Assembly (NCBI GenBank): GCA_030019205.1
Contig: JASEFH010000003.1
Coordinates: 1-64,000, forward strand
Direction of reading: 5' to 3'
DNA from: Methanomicrobiales archaeon
GTDB taxonomy: Archaea > Halobacteriota > Methanomicrobia > Methanomicrobiales > JACTUA01
DNA: 64,000 nucleotides
This document shows positions 1-9,104 of the stretch, one piece after another; within the stretch, counting starts at the first letter, position 1, and every line of letters begins with the position of its first letter. A model generated the notes under the pieces. It made no database searches. It worked only from the letters and a program-made list of their open reading frames with translations, and was not told the DNA's origin. A program made the position numbers and the translations under genes.

Positions 1-163
1 TTCCAATCGGTTATGTGAAATTCTAGATTAGCAGGGCCCGCGGAATCGCAGCCTGGAACATGCCATCCCTATTGGATGATATTAAAACTGAACTTCGCTG
101 AATAAACTGCCCCAGAGATCGGAGAACAGTGCTGGAAACTTCGAAGCGATAAAAAGGTTGGGA

Positions 164-2572
164 TTAGTGTCTCCGCAGCACCAGGAACGCCACAGCGCCA
201 AGGCCCACCAGAGCGATCAGGGCACCGAACCCGGGCTGGGTCGGGACAGGGGTCGCGGGGGTGGTTGGCGGTACAGTGGTGGTCTCGGCGGGCGGGGTGG
301 TTGCGACCGGGGTCGTCGCCGTGGGCGTGGGCGTTGTCGTCCTCTCGACGATGTTGAATGTCGTGGAGGTGCTGGCCGCGGCTGCCTCGATGGACTCGAC
401 GGTCACGATGTACTGGTCGGGGCGGAAGGTGGATGCATCCACTTCGAAGGACCAGGTGTTGACCGCGTCGCCCTTCTGGACTTCAACCGTGCCGGTCTGA
501 CCGCTGAATCCGTCCGTTACGGTCTTCTCGGTTGGGGAGAAGGCGGCGGACTGGATCTCGACCAGGAGCTGGTCGCCCTCTGCGAGGTTGGTCGTACCGG
601 TGATGGTGAAGGTGTCGCCTACCTGGTGGTCACCGACGGGGTCGATGGTGATCCAGGGCGCCTCGATCAGGAACGTGAGCCGCGTGTAGGTGTCGTCCAC
701 GTTCGCCGAGTTGAGAGCGTCGATCAGTGCCTGGGCCGCGTCGGATGCCTGCAGTCCACTCAGGAAGACCGGACCGAAGTTCGGAGCCGTACCGGCCGAG
801 TTACCGAAGATTGCCCGTACGTTATTTCCGGTTGTGAAGTTGGCGGTGATATCCGGAATACCATTGCCCATGGGGTGCTGGACAACCACGAAGTACTGGC
901 CCGTGGACATGGTATCGGTGGTGTCGAGCTCGAACTCGTAGGTACCGTCGTCCTCAACGTCCGTAGTCGTCAGTTGGCGGAAGTTCCTGCCGAAGATCCA
1001 GATGTTCAGGTTGTCGGGTTTACCTTCTGCCGTACCGGTGATGGTCAGGTCATCGCCCTGGGCAACCACCTGGGTGCTCACCGTGGCGGTAACGAAACCC
1101 TTCCGTAGCTGGATGGAAGCGATTGCATACTGGGCCCGAGTAATATCAGCCTTGTTCACCGCATCGGATGCTGCATAGATCGTGTAGGTTCCGGCATCCA
1201 GCAGGCCTCCCTCGATGGTGCCCGTGTTCCACTTGAACTCCCATGTATCGTCGGCTTCGACGTCATCGACCGTGAACGTTCCTTCGTCATCGGTGGTTGT
1301 TGCCACAGAGATGTTCGTCAGCGGGACGCCATTGGTTGCCAGGTTGGGGCCGGTCATGAAGAGGTAGACATTGTCGCTCTCGGTGTTAGTACCGCTCAGG
1401 GTGATCTCCTCGCCGAGGTAGAATGCACCGGTGCCCTCTGGGGTGATGGTGACTCTGCCCTTCTCGACCCGGACCCTGACGGTGTCGTCAGCGCGGGTTG
1501 TTACGCCTTCTGCGGCATCAACCACTCTGATGGTGTAGGTCGTATCCTTGGTCGACGTAGTGGTGTTCCACTCGATGGGGCGGGTGCCGCCTGCAGTTGT
1601 AGTAACGCGTGCCATTGTGTTAGTGGCGTTTGCCTCATTTGTGATATAGTCTGGCAGAGACGTCTGAATGACGACCCCGGACTGTCCATCGAGGATCAGC
1701 GGGTAGGTGTTGGGACTGGTCACTCCGGCCGACTGGACGTACACGAAGTACGGGTGGTTGCTCTCGCCGCTGATCGTGGTCACGAAGTTGTTGCCACGAA
1801 CGACAGTCTCCTTGTTGGACTCGATGCTGATTGCCTTGGTCGAGACGGTGAACGAGATGGTGTTGGAGTCCGGAGCTTCCCTGTAGAGATCGTTTGCTGG
1901 AGTCGTACCTGGGCCTGCACTGTCATCTGCCCACTTAGCAAGAACCGTGTAAGTGCCCGCAGCGACGTTGCTGAGAACAATCGGCTCGATCTTCGTTGTA
2001 GAACCGGTCAGATCAACCTGTGACATGCTCTGGCCACCGAATGTGGTGAGTTTACCGCCGTTGGGGGTTGTAACCTCTACAGTTACATTGTAGCTAGCAG
2101 TAGCGGGACTGAATGCAGCCGGCACATTGCTACCGATCTTGAAGGACAGGTTGGTTGCCCTGGAGACCGTCTGCCCGTTCACGGAGTCGATATCCCTCGC
2201 ATCATCGATTACCGCGCTGAAGGTAAGGGATGGAACTCTGACAATAACGGTGTTATTGGTTACGACCCCGTTGTTGACGGCATAATAGAGGCGTCCAGCG
2301 GTTCCGACATCCGGGAATGCAGATGCACTGACATCGAATGCATTAGCATCTGCAACCTGAATGAACTCGGTCGGAGCCTCATTTACTCCATTCGGGTAGT
2401 AACGGAATTCCGTTACATCGAAGTCGAAGTTCAGATCGTCTTCGTATACGAAGATGGTGTCGCCTGAACTGACATTAGTCTTGTCTGCACGAAGCGCCGC
2501 TACTGGTGATGCCAGCGCTGCCGTCAGAACGACCATCAGGGCGACGACCATCAACTTCGTCGTACTCTTCAT
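164..2572 (-). CDS. S-layer-type surface protein with PGF-CTERM anchor
   Basis: This 802-residue secreted protein is probably the main S-layer (cell envelope) protein. The N-terminus is a classic signal peptide: basic start MKSTTK, hydrophobic stretch, then a cleavage region near ASPVAA (residues 21-26). The body is rich in Thr, Asn and Asp with repeated beta-rich, Ig-like segments, as in the DUF3821 surface proteins of Methanomicrobiales. A Thr/Pro-rich linker (about 740-778), suited to O-glycosylation, precedes the C-terminal PGF motif, a hydrophobic helix and a basic tail LRRH. That layout is the archaeosortase A target. ATG at 2572 has GGAGG (2579-2583) just upstream. A T5 tract directly after the stop may terminate transcription. 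The S-layer role is inference. Confidence 0.85.
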   Translation of the reverse strand: MKSTTKLMVVALMVVLTAALASPVAALRADKTNVSSGDTIFVYEDDLNFDFDVTEFRYYPNGVNEAPTEFIQVADANAFDVSASAFPDVGTAGRLYYAVNNGVVTNNTVIVRVPSLTFSAVIDDARDIDSVNGQTVSRATNLSFKIGSNVPAAFSPATASYNVTVEVTTPNGGKLTTFGGQSMSQVDLTGSTTKIEPIVLSNVAAGTYTVLAKWADDSAGPGTTPANDLYREAPDSNTISFTVSTKAISIESNKETVVRGNNFVTTISGESNHPYFVYVQSAGVTSPNTYPLILDGQSGVVIQTSLPDYITNEANATNTMARVTTTAGGTRPIEWNTTTSTKDTTYTIRVVDAAEGVTTRADDTVRVRVEKGRVTITPEGTGAFYLGEEITLSGTNTESDNVYLFMTGPNLATNGVPLTNISVATTTDDEGTFTVDDVEADDTWEFKWNTGTIEGGLLDAGTYTIYAASDAVNKADITRAQYAIASIQLRKGFVTATVSTQVVAQGDDLTITGTAEGKPDNLNIWIFGRNFRQLTTTDVEDDGTYEFELDTTDTMSTGQYFVVVQHPMGNGIPDITANFTTGNNVRAIFGNSAGTAPNFGPVFLSGLQASDAAQALIDALNSANVDDTYTRLTFLIEAPWITIDPVGDHQVGDTFTITGTTNLAEGDQLLVEIQSAAFSPTEKTVTDGFSGQTGTVEVQKGDAVNTWSFEVDASTFRPDQYIVTVESIEAAAASTSTTFNIVERTTTPTPTATTPVATTPPAETTTVPPTTPATPVPTQPGFGALIALVGLGAVAFLVLRRH

Positions 2573-2720
2573 TCAATTCCTCCTTAACATTGGTATTCTG
2601 GAGCACGGCGCCCGACGATATTCGACGTGTGTCGAATACGTCTTCACCGTGCCCTATACTCCGTTTTACGGAATATATGTCCAATATTTGTGAAACGCTT
2701 AATATATCTTTTGTGGTTGA
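2573..2720 (-). promoter_or_regulatory. S-layer gene promoter and structured leader
   Basis: On the minus strand an AT-rich TATA region (GATATATTAA, about 2699-2710) lies some 130 bp upstream of the start codon. This implies a 5' leader of roughly 100 nt, long for this window. The leader holds two short perfect hairpins: TATTCGAC/GTCGAATA with a 4-nt loop (2619-2638) and TCCGT/ACGGA with a 3-nt loop (2660-2672). A strong GGAGG sits 6-7 nt from the ATG. Long structured leaders are common on abundant S-layer messages, where they can stabilise the RNA. Confidence 0.5.
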
Positions 2721-3030
2721 AATTTGCGTGCAGGTCCCGCCCCATGAATGGGCTGGAAATTCCTGCAATGGAAATTACGAGGCCGCTGCTTGAATAGTTG
2801 CTGGTTCGCATTTCCATGGTATTGGCTTCCACTATTAAACCAGGGCCGGCCGGGGGTGCATGGGGCCGATTATATATAGAGCGCCTGCAACCGCGAATGG
2901 TCCCGGCAGAGAGACAGGAATACGGGTGCAGACAGTCCATACACGAATTCGGCATGTGGCGTGTGCGGACCTTTCCGAATCCACAAAATGCAATGAGGCT
3001 CCGACCCCCGCTCGTCTATCTCTCTCCTCC

Positions 3031-3087
3031 CGTATATTGCACCAGCAGGGGGTGGGACAATGGGGCCCCCTCCCTTTCGTGCGATAG
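3031..3087. repeat. intergenic repeat unit (TGCGATAG family)
   Basis: The unit runs from TATTGCACC through a G-run (GGGGGTGGG) and a C-run (CCCCCTCCC) to CGTGCGATAG at 3078-3087. The TGCGATAG flank next to paired G- and C-runs recurs in other gene-free islands of this window. The left arm is only loosely complementary to the right arm. Confidence 0.4.
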
Positions 3088-3178
3088 AACCGAATTGGGG
3101 AGCAAAAGAATGGATTGACAGAGTGGCCTCGAACAGTCCCGCCTCCCGGGATAGGGAATTATTGTATTCCCGGGGGGT

Positions 3179-3220
3179 TATCGCAAGCGGGGGGCGCACC
3201 CCCTACCCCTAAGTGCGATA
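3179..3220. repeat. intergenic palindromic repeat unit
   Basis: Perfect 7-bp outer arms TATCGCA (3179-3185) and TGCGATA (3214-3220) enclose GGGGGGCGCACCCCC, itself able to form a hairpin. On the opposite strand it reads CTATCGCACTTAGGGG, then GGGGTGCGCC, which aligns with the unit at 25141-25200. Confidence 0.5.
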
Positions 3221-3489
3221 GGCATGAATCCTGTAATCTGCCATCGCTTTTCTCCAGAGAACCGCTCGGTGCCTGCGTTCTCTCGATCGTGAAGGCCTCG
3301 CCCCCGCAAAGTGGGAAGAATGATCCAAATGACCGTCTGTTGCGATCGAGATCGATAAAATGCACAGGGGAAACAGGGCGGATTGATCTCCAATCGAACC
3401 GTTTCGCATGAACCGCCCCGCAGATGCTCTCTGGCGGCGTCGAAGAGGAATACCTACTGCTATAAGCCATCCCGCACAACTACTCCGGC

Positions 3490-4209
3490 ATGCGAATCAT
3501 TCGGGCCCCCAGCATCGCCCGGGCCCACGAGCTGGCGGTCAAGATGGTGCTGGAGAAGGGCTGGGTGCTGGAGACGGAGGACGACGAGGCGACGGTGGAG
3601 TTCGAGGAGCTGGCGATGCAGGTTGACGCCCCGCTCACCGAGCCTCTCGGAAGCTCCCGCTCCCGCTTCCAGCGGCGGTTCCTGGACCAGTATGCCGACC
3701 ACCTGCTCAACGGCTCGGTGGCCCGGTTCGAGTACGACTACCACGGGCGGCTCTTCGACTGGGGGGAACGGCTCCGTGCGGGGGGGAGCGAGGTCCACAT
3801 CGACCAGATCGACTACATCGTAAAGAAGCTTCAGTCGGCGCCCAGCAGCCGCCGGGCGATCGCGATCACCTGGAACCCGCTCATCGACGAGCACCTGGAC
3901 GACTGCCCCTGCCTCCAGCTGGTCCAGTGCCTCCTCCGCAGCGGACGGCTGCAGATGAAAGTCGTCTTCCGCTCCAACGACATGCTGAGCGCCGCCGGGG
4001 CCAACATGTACGCGCTGGTGCGCCTCCAGCAGTCGATCGCCTCCCGCCTGGGTGCGGAGATCGGCTCCTACACCCATGTCTCCCTCGTGCCGCACGTCTA
4101 CTACAAGCGGGACCTGAACGATATCGAGGCGTTCTGCTGCCGGGGAGCGGAGATCCAGCCCGTCGAAGAGGTCTGCGCCGCCTGCCGGCGGTGCGCAAGA
4201 GCCCCCTGA
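3490..4209 (+). CDS. thyA: archaeal thymidylate synthase
   Basis: Makes dTMP from dUMP. The 239-residue protein matches the short archaeal thymidylate synthase type. The catalytic segment DDCPCLQLVQC (137-147) supplies the nucleophile, most likely C141, and RSND (161-164) followed by a GANMY stretch matches the dUMP-binding region of classical ThyA. The C-terminal tail has a cluster of cysteines (CAACRRC). The start at 3490 lies about 25 bp after the TATA box CTATAAG at 3460-3466, with no ribosome site in front, so the message is probably leaderless. It stands alone, divergent from the S-layer gene. Which cofactor donates the methylene group in methanogens cannot be read from the sequence. 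Confidence 0.9.
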   Translation: MRIIRAPSIARAHELAVKMVLEKGWVLETEDDEATVEFEELAMQVDAPLTEPLGSSRSRFQRRFLDQYADHLLNGSVARFEYDYHGRLFDWGERLRAGGSEVHIDQIDYIVKKLQSAPSSRRAIAITWNPLIDEHLDDCPCLQLVQCLLRSGRLQMKVVFRSNDMLSAAGANMYALVRLQQSIASRLGAEIGSYTHVSLVPHVYYKRDLNDIEAFCCRGAEIQPVEEVCAACRRCARAP

Positions 4210-4287
4210 ACGGCAGGGCCGCCGCGTCCCCGCGGCAGGACAGGGCGATCACTTTAAAGAGGTTGGAGAATCAACATGTATACGCGC

Positions 4288-4360
4288 AGCCCGGTAGTGT
4301 AGCGGTCAATCATGCGGGGCTCTGGATCCCGCGACAGCAGTTCGAATCTGCTCCGGGCTA
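4288..4360 (+). tRNA. tRNA-Gln (CTG anticodon)
   Basis: A 73-nt cloverleaf. Acceptor arms AGCCCGG (4288-4294) and CCGGGCT (4353-4359) pair fully, with discriminator A at 4360. The anticodon loop CTCTGGA gives CTG. The T-arm contains the canonical TTCGAAT. CCA is not encoded. A TATA-like CTTTAAAG lies at about 4251-4258, followed by TCAACATGTATAC at 4272-4284, a weak version of the initiator-like element seen at other promoters here. In archaea this tRNA is charged with Glu and amidated by GatDE, whose genes are in this window. Confidence 0.95.
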
Positions 4361-4418
4361 CTCTTCTTTTCGTCTCCCGGTTCGCGAGAAGACCGTTGCA
4401 TCCTGCGGACGGTCGCCC

Positions 4419-5123
4419 TCACGCGAGGAACGCCGCGATCACGCCGGTGAGGAAGATACCGTCGAAGGTGCCGGCCCCGCCGATCGAGACCATGGGCGCC
4501 CCGAGCTCCCGGATGCGCCGCAGGTTGAGCAGGTCGGCCCCGATCAGGGTCCCGAACGTGCCGCTGACGTAGGCGATCACCGCGGCGTTCACCCCGAACC
4601 CCCCGTTGAGGAGGATGCCGGCGAGGGCGGCCCCGAGCGGGGGGATGAAGAACGGGGTCACGATCCCGAGCCCGCGGACCGGGCGGGCGATCGACCTCGT
4701 GAGCAGGGTGATGGCGGCGACGCCGGCGGCGAGCAGGATCAGCAGTCCATGCTCCCCGCCGGCGATCGCGGCGGAGTAGACCAGGTAGAGCGATATCGCG
4801 AGCGGGATCAGGGCTCCCCCGACGTTGATGGCGATCGTGGTCGTCTGGGAGGGCGCCGGGATCCGGTAGATCCTCCCGAAGAAGGGGGAGTAGTACTGGT
4901 AGATGGTCGGCGGTTCGCTCTCCACGGTGCTGACGGGGATGTTGATGAAACTCCCGATCAGGGTCAGGAAGAGGATCAGGAGCACCTCGAACCAGGTGAA
5001 ACCCAGTTTGGCGAACGCCGCCCCGATGACACCCAGCAGCAGGAGGGGAAAGATCAGGAGAAGGACGATGAACAGCAGGAAGAGCATCAGGATGGTGAAC
5101 GGGTTGGATACGATCCGGGGCAT
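4419..5123 (-). CDS. DUF1614 family membrane protein
   Basis: A 234-residue integral membrane protein resembling the DUF1614 family; function unknown. It has about six or seven hydrophobic segments. The N-terminal stretch after MPRIVSNPF is very hydrophobic. The polar segment around PPTIYQYYSPFFG (about 70-85) and the glycine-rich VSIGGAGTFDGIFLTG near the C-terminus are the most distinctive parts. It starts 23 bp after the flpA stop and is the third gene of the nop5-flpA operon, although a functional link to RNA methylation is not obvious. The start was chosen to fit the operon spacing; reading frames running further upstream are flpA shadow. Confidence 0.75.
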   Translation of the reverse strand: MPRIVSNPFTILMLFLLFIVLLLIFPLLLLGVIGAAFAKLGFTWFEVLLILFLTLIGSFINIPVSTVESEPPTIYQYYSPFFGRIYRIPAPSQTTTIAINVGGALIPLAISLYLVYSAAIAGGEHGLLILLAAGVAAITLLTRSIARPVRGLGIVTPFFIPPLGAALAGILLNGGFGVNAAVIAYVSGTFGTLIGADLLNLRRIRELGAPMVSIGGAGTFDGIFLTGVIAAFLA

Positions 5124-5146
5124 TATCCTACCGGATGGCGGCCGGC

Positions 5147-5749
5147 CTATTTCAGTGCTTCGCAGACGAAGGCCGCATGGTCCCTGTGGTAAGGAACGAG
5201 CCAGGTCGAGGCGAGGATCGCGTACCGGGCCCCGAGCGCATCCGCGGCCCTCGCCGCGACCGTCTCCGGCGGGGCGGAGACATCCACGCTCCGCGTCTTC
5301 AGCATCAGGATCAGCCGCCCGCCCTCCTTCAGGAACGGACGGTTCCGCAGGGCGATCCGGGTCTGGTCGGGATGGGCCACGTCCTGGTAGATCAGGTCGA
5401 CACCCTCCACCAGCGGGGCGTACTCCTCCGGGCGGGCGGCGTCCGCGAGGATGGGTACGATGTTGCTCCTCGCGCGGGCGACCTCCAGCAGCTCCTGCAT
5501 GGGGCGGGGGGCGATCTCCACGGCGTACACCGTATCGACATAGCCGGCCACGTGGGAGACCGTGGTGCCGTGCGCCGCGCCGAGGTAGAGCACCCGCATC
5601 TCCGGCTGCAGGTCCACCCCTTTCCCCAGGTGGTAGAGAGCGGAGAGTTTGCTGCGGTAGGGGTCCCAGATGCGGTGGCCCTGCAGCATCCGCCCCCCGA
5701 AAGCCCCTCCTCTGCCGGGGGATACCAGCACGCCGTCGATCCAGATCAT
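5147..5749 (-). CDS. flpA: fibrillarin-like rRNA/tRNA 2'-O-methyltransferase
   Basis: The methyltransferase of the C/D-box guide ribonucleoprotein, which adds 2'-O-methyl groups to rRNA and tRNA. The 200-residue protein carries the SAM-binding motif VLYLGAAHGTTVSHV (53-67), the acidic motif II YAVEIAPR, and DVAHPDQ of the catalytic region. It begins with a short beta-rich domain, as archaeal fibrillarins do. Its ATG overlaps the nop5 stop by 4 bp (ATGA), so the two partners of the complex are translationally coupled. The L7Ae subunit is not in this window. Confidence 0.93.
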   Translation of the reverse strand: MIWIDGVLVSPGRGGAFGGRMLQGHRIWDPYRSKLSALYHLGKGVDLQPEMRVLYLGAAHGTTVSHVAGYVDTVYAVEIAPRPMQELLEVARARSNIVPILADAARPEEYAPLVEGVDLIYQDVAHPDQTRIALRNRPFLKEGGRLILMLKTRSVDVSAPPETVAARAADALGARYAILASTWLVPYHRDHAAFVCEALK

Positions 5750-6612
5750 GCCCGCCTCCCGGCCGCATCGACTCTGCGGTTGGCTTCTGCGAGGAACTCG
5801 GGGACCGGTGCCGAACGGTAGTAGTCCAGCCGCGCGGCGATCGCCACCTGCGCGGCGAGCACACGCGCCACCCGCCCCCGCACCGCCCGCGGAGCGTTGT
5901 GCACCCGGCGGTGCTGGTAGAGGATGCCATGCTTCGGGGGCGGGGCGGCTGCCCGCAGGTGCGCGAAGAGGGCCTTTCCGGCGCCGAGCACCTGGATGGT
6001 GCTGGCGGGAAGCCGTATCAACGCCTCGAGGCTGCCGGCACGGGCGGTCAGGCGGGCGGCGACCAGCCCGCCGACGAGGGCGCTCGTATTGGGCAGCACG
6101 GTCTCCGCCGTGGCGGCAACCTCCTGCACCAGCACGGAGCGGGCCGCGTGCAGGCGCTCGATCTCCTGCAGGACCGCCAGCAGCGGCTGGGGGGCGTCCT
6201 GGATCCGCGCGAGCGCCTTCCCCGCCTGCGAGGGCTGCAGCTTCCGGCTGGACTTCGGGTTCCGCACCCGGTACCACTCCAGCGCACGCTCCGAGAGGAG
6301 GTTGATGGCGCGGTCGAGCTCGTCGAGCGTCCGCACCATCTGCACGAGCTCCACGTCGCGGTTCCGGTAGTACGCGGCGATCTTCGCCTCTGCGATCTGG
6401 ATGCAGATGGCGCGGACCTGCCGGATATAGTCCTCCCGGTCCCGCACGCAGCCGCAGTCCCGGGCCGCCGTCCAGTCCAGAGGAGTGAAAGTCTCCATGT
6501 CCGTGCGGATCGAGGCGAGCCAGCCGCCCCATCCTTCCGCATCCCTGCGGATGCAGGCGCAGGAGACGCACTCGCCGTTCGCGACATCCCCGAACCAGTA
6601 GCGCCGCGTCAC
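5746..6612 (-). CDS. nop5: Nop5, C/D-box RNP core protein
   Basis: Scaffold of the C/D-box methylation complex; it binds the guide RNA-L7Ae complex and recruits fibrillarin. The 288-residue protein has an N-terminal fibrillarin-binding part, a central coiled-coil region (about 75-150), and the Nop domain with the signature ALVGGLVAARL, then IQVLGAGKALF and PKHGILYQH. It lacks the long lysine-rich tail of eukaryotic homologues, which is normal in archaea. It is the first gene of the operon, divergent from the exchanger gene. The 59-bp gap between them (6613-6671) contains TTAAATATCTATAG, which can serve as TATA for both. Confidence 0.92.
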   Translation of the reverse strand: MTRRYWFGDVANGECVSCACIRRDAEGWGGWLASIRTDMETFTPLDWTAARDCGCVRDREDYIRQVRAICIQIAEAKIAAYYRNRDVELVQMVRTLDELDRAINLLSERALEWYRVRNPKSSRKLQPSQAGKALARIQDAPQPLLAVLQEIERLHAARSVLVQEVAATAETVLPNTSALVGGLVAARLTARAGSLEALIRLPASTIQVLGAGKALFAHLRAAAPPPKHGILYQHRRVHNAPRAVRGRVARVLAAQVAIAARLDYYRSAPVPEFLAEANRRVDAAGRRA

Positions 6613-6671
6613 ACTACTTAGCGGGAGGTGAGGAGTTAAATATCTATAGAGAGCGGCACGATGCTCTCCGG

Positions 6672-7610
6672 ATGGCCTGGCATCCCGTCGCCCCGTTCTT
6701 CGTCTTCTCCGTCGGGCTCCTCCTCCTCGGAACGGGAGCGGACTTCATCGTGCGCGGCGGAAGCGGTCTTGCGACGCGCCTGCAGGTCTCCAAGACTCTG
6801 CTGGCCTTCATCATCCTGTCCTTCGGCACCACGCTTCCGGAGTTCGTCGTGAACATCGATGCACTCCTTCTCGATACTCCCGAGGTGACCGTGGGCAACG
6901 TGCTGGGCAGCTGCGTGGCGAACCTCGCCCTCGTCCTGAGTCTCTGCGCCATCGTGCGGCCGGAGGCGGTGCGGACCGGGGGAAGCATACCCTGGTCGAA
7001 CGAGTGGCTGCTCATGTTCGGGGCATCGATCCTGTTCGGCCTTCTGGCCCTCCGGGGGCAGTTCGACGTCCGCGCCGGCGTCGTGCTCCTGGCGGCCTTC
7101 GTTCTCATCCTGTGGCGGCTCTGGAGCACCCGCAGGCACATCGTCTACATCCTCGGCGGTCACGGGCGCATGGATTACGTCTACACGGCGGGGGGGCTCC
7201 TCGGGGTGATCGCCGGTTCCTACCTGGTCGTCGAGAGTGCCGTCTCCATCGCCCGCGGGTTTGGCATCAGCGAGTTCGTCATCGGGATCAGTCTCGTTGC
7301 CGTCGGAACCTCCCTCCCCGAACTCTTCACCGCCCTCACCGGTGTGCTCCGGCGGGAAGGGGAGATCTCGGTCGGGAACATCATGGGGGCGAACATCTAC
7401 AACCTCCTCTTCGTGATGGGGACTGGCACGTTCATCCGTTCCATCCCCATAGAATCGCCTCTGGAGGTTGCGGCCGTCCCGATCTTCGCGCTTCTCGTTC
7501 TCCCCCTCTTCATCGGGCGGCGGGTCGCGACCCGCCTCTGGGCATCGGGGCTCCTGATCCTCTACGGGCTCTATATCGGTTCGATGTTCGGGCTGGTCCG
7601 TCTGGGCTAG
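6672..7610 (+). CDS. Ca2+/Na+ (CaCA family) exchanger
   Basis: A 312-residue membrane antiporter of the CaxA/YrbG type, exporting Ca2+ in exchange for Na+ or H+. The two inverted alpha repeats are clear. Alpha-1 contains FGTTLPEF (51-58) then VGNVLGSCVANL; alpha-2 contains AVGTSLPELFTA then VGNIMGANIYNLL. The acidic residues in the two LPE motifs bind the ion in this family. About ten membrane segments can be counted. The C-terminal codons overlap the stop of the convergent permease gene by 4 bp. Transported ion and physiological role are inferred from family only. Confidence 0.88.
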   Translation: MAWHPVAPFFVFSVGLLLLGTGADFIVRGGSGLATRLQVSKTLLAFIILSFGTTLPEFVVNIDALLLDTPEVTVGNVLGSCVANLALVLSLCAIVRPEAVRTGGSIPWSNEWLLMFGASILFGLLALRGQFDVRAGVVLLAAFVLILWRLWSTRRHIVYILGGHGRMDYVYTAGGLLGVIAGSYLVVESAVSIARGFGISEFVIGISLVAVGTSLPELFTALTGVLRREGEISVGNIMGANIYNLLFVMGTGTFIRSIPIESPLEVAAVPIFALLVLPLFIGRRVATRLWASGLLILYGLYIGSMFGLVRLG

Positions 7611-8818
7611 AGGAATCCGAATCCCAGGGATTGGAGGATGATGGGGAGCATCACGGCGCCCATGCAGAATACCCGCCGGACGTTCGCCAGGGGCGGAGCC
7701 ACGCCGATCGCGGTGGCCAGGATCAGGACGAACAGGCCGAAGGGTCCGCAGAGCGCCAGGGAGAGGATCGCGATCACCCCGATGACGCCGAAATTGAGCC
7801 TTCTCGCATTCAGGCCGTTGAGCCAGACCGCATGTCGGGAGAGCCGCAGGGTGAGGAGGTAGGCGATGCAGGCAGCCAGGACGCCGCAGAAGAGGAGCAG
7901 CCAGAAGGGCGGGAGATCGTGGGATGCGATCGCCACCATCACGCCGTTTCGCGTCCGCGCGATGGCATAGAGGGCGGAGAGCCCCAGGATGGCATTGGCG
8001 GTGTTGGCGGCGCTGGTGGCGACGATGTAGGAGCGCCCGTCCGAATCGTAGCCGACGACGGGGGCCAGGAGCGCGTTCGCGGTGGCGTTGGAGAGCCCGG
8101 GCAGCCAGCCCACCAGCGCACCGGCGATCGTGCCCATGAGGGAGATCCTGCCGATCTCGCGATCTCCCAGGGGGATGGGCGTATGGCGCTGCTCCGGGAT
8201 CGGGGCGCTGGTGGAGAAGAGGAGGACGGACAGCCCGAAGAGCCCCGAGAGCAGCGGCATCAGAATGGTCATGTCCCCGACGGTGTTCCAGGATAGGTGG
8301 GCGTTCTGGAACGCGAACACCCCCAGCGCCCCGGATGCGATGAAGACGCCGAACGACCAGCCCGGGGCCTCGGAGACGACGATCAGGTAGCCGGCGACGG
8401 CGATTAAGAGGATCCCGATGCCCCAGTCCAGGAACGGCTGGGCCAGGGGGAGGACGAGGGAGAAGACGAGCGAGAGGGGGACGGCGATCGCCACCCCGAG
8501 GGCGCTCCCGAGCGCCGAGAGCCGCACCGCCTGGATCCCCTCCCCCGCGAGGCAGAGTGCATGGGCCGGCAGCACCGCGATCGCGGTATCGGCATCCGGC
8601 ACGCCGAGGAAGGTGCTGGGGACGATGTCCAGGAAGCTGTGCGCGATCAGGGCGGCAAACATCGCCGCGGCCAGGGGCTCCACCCCCAGGATCGGGATCA
8701 GCGCGGCATCCAGGGCCAGGAGTATGCCGGCCATGGTGTTGGCGTGGATGCCGGGGACGAGCCCGCTGACGGTCCCGAGGGCGACGCCCGCAAGCGTCCC
8801 GAGGAGGATGGCCCACAT
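7607..8818 (-). CDS. TctA-like (DUF112) membrane permease
   Basis: A 403-residue polytopic membrane protein resembling the archaeal branch of the tripartite tricarboxylate transporter TctA (DUF112). Family marks include the N-terminal GLVPGIHANTMAG (19-31), the internally repeated GWLPGLSNATANALL, and a conserved PSTFLGVPDADTA. No TctB or TctC partner is adjacent, as is usual for archaeal members, so the substrate is unknown. A TATA-like TATTTAATAG lies about 25-30 bp upstream (8842-8851), suggesting a leaderless or near-leaderless message. It converges on the CaCA exchanger. Confidence 0.8.
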   Translation of the reverse strand: MWAILLGTLAGVALGTVSGLVPGIHANTMAGILLALDAALIPILGVEPLAAAMFAALIAHSFLDIVPSTFLGVPDADTAIAVLPAHALCLAGEGIQAVRLSALGSALGVAIAVPLSLVFSLVLPLAQPFLDWGIGILLIAVAGYLIVVSEAPGWSFGVFIASGALGVFAFQNAHLSWNTVGDMTILMPLLSGLFGLSVLLFSTSAPIPEQRHTPIPLGDREIGRISLMGTIAGALVGWLPGLSNATANALLAPVVGYDSDGRSYIVATSAANTANAILGLSALYAIARTRNGVMVAIASHDLPPFWLLLFCGVLAACIAYLLTLRLSRHAVWLNGLNARRLNFGVIGVIAILSLALCGPFGLFVLILATAIGVAPPLANVRRVFCMGAVMLPIILQSLGFGFL

Positions 8819-9104
8819 CGAAAGAGAGGTGTGCAGGAGTTCTATTAAATAGTGGGATTTTCGAGCTTGAGATTCCCGGAGGGCGCCGGCATTCCCGCGG
8901 GAGGGGGCGAGACCTCCCCCGCTATCGCCCGGGGGGTGAGAGGCTATCGGGGTTCAAAGCCCCCCTGCGTGGCTGTCGCACGGTACCCCGGAGAGGGGGA
9001 TCCGGCGATCGGGGATGCATGCAGGATGGGTCACATCGGGCGATCGGGGCCGCACACGCCGGCAACAGATACAGTCATCATCCCCGGAGGGAATAGAATC
9101 TTGG
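8819..9104. other. divergent intergenic region with repeat-like G/C runs
   Basis: The region holds the permease promoter at its left end. In the middle, 8895-9000, there are several GCTATCGC, CTATCGG and CTGTCGCAC words next to G-runs (GGGAGGGGG, GGAGAGGGGGA). They resemble the repeat units of the other gene-free islands but lack a clean outer inverted repeat. A frame open through this stretch upstream of cbf5 is not convincing as protein. The hemD promoter was not clearly identified. Confidence 0.4.

Larger units (their letters stand above)
2721..3489. other. gene-free island between S-layer gene and thyA
   Basis: I see no convincing gene here; the short reading frames on both strands look random. 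The stretch holds two repeat units (annotated separately) and, at its right end, the thyA TATA box CTATAAG at about 3460-3466. Further copies of GCGAT/ATCGC words occur near 3241 and 3339. Confidence 0.6.

Noticed and set aside
4419-5930. A 503-codon minus-strand frame fusing sequence upstream of the DUF1614 protein
   Set aside because: The upstream half is the wrong frame of flpA. The membrane protein starts at 5123, shortly after the flpA stop.
8941-8966. tRNA T-arm-like sequence GGGGTTCAAAGCCCCC
   Set aside because: No matching acceptor, D-arm or anticodon arm could be found on either side. It is probably part of the G/C-run island.
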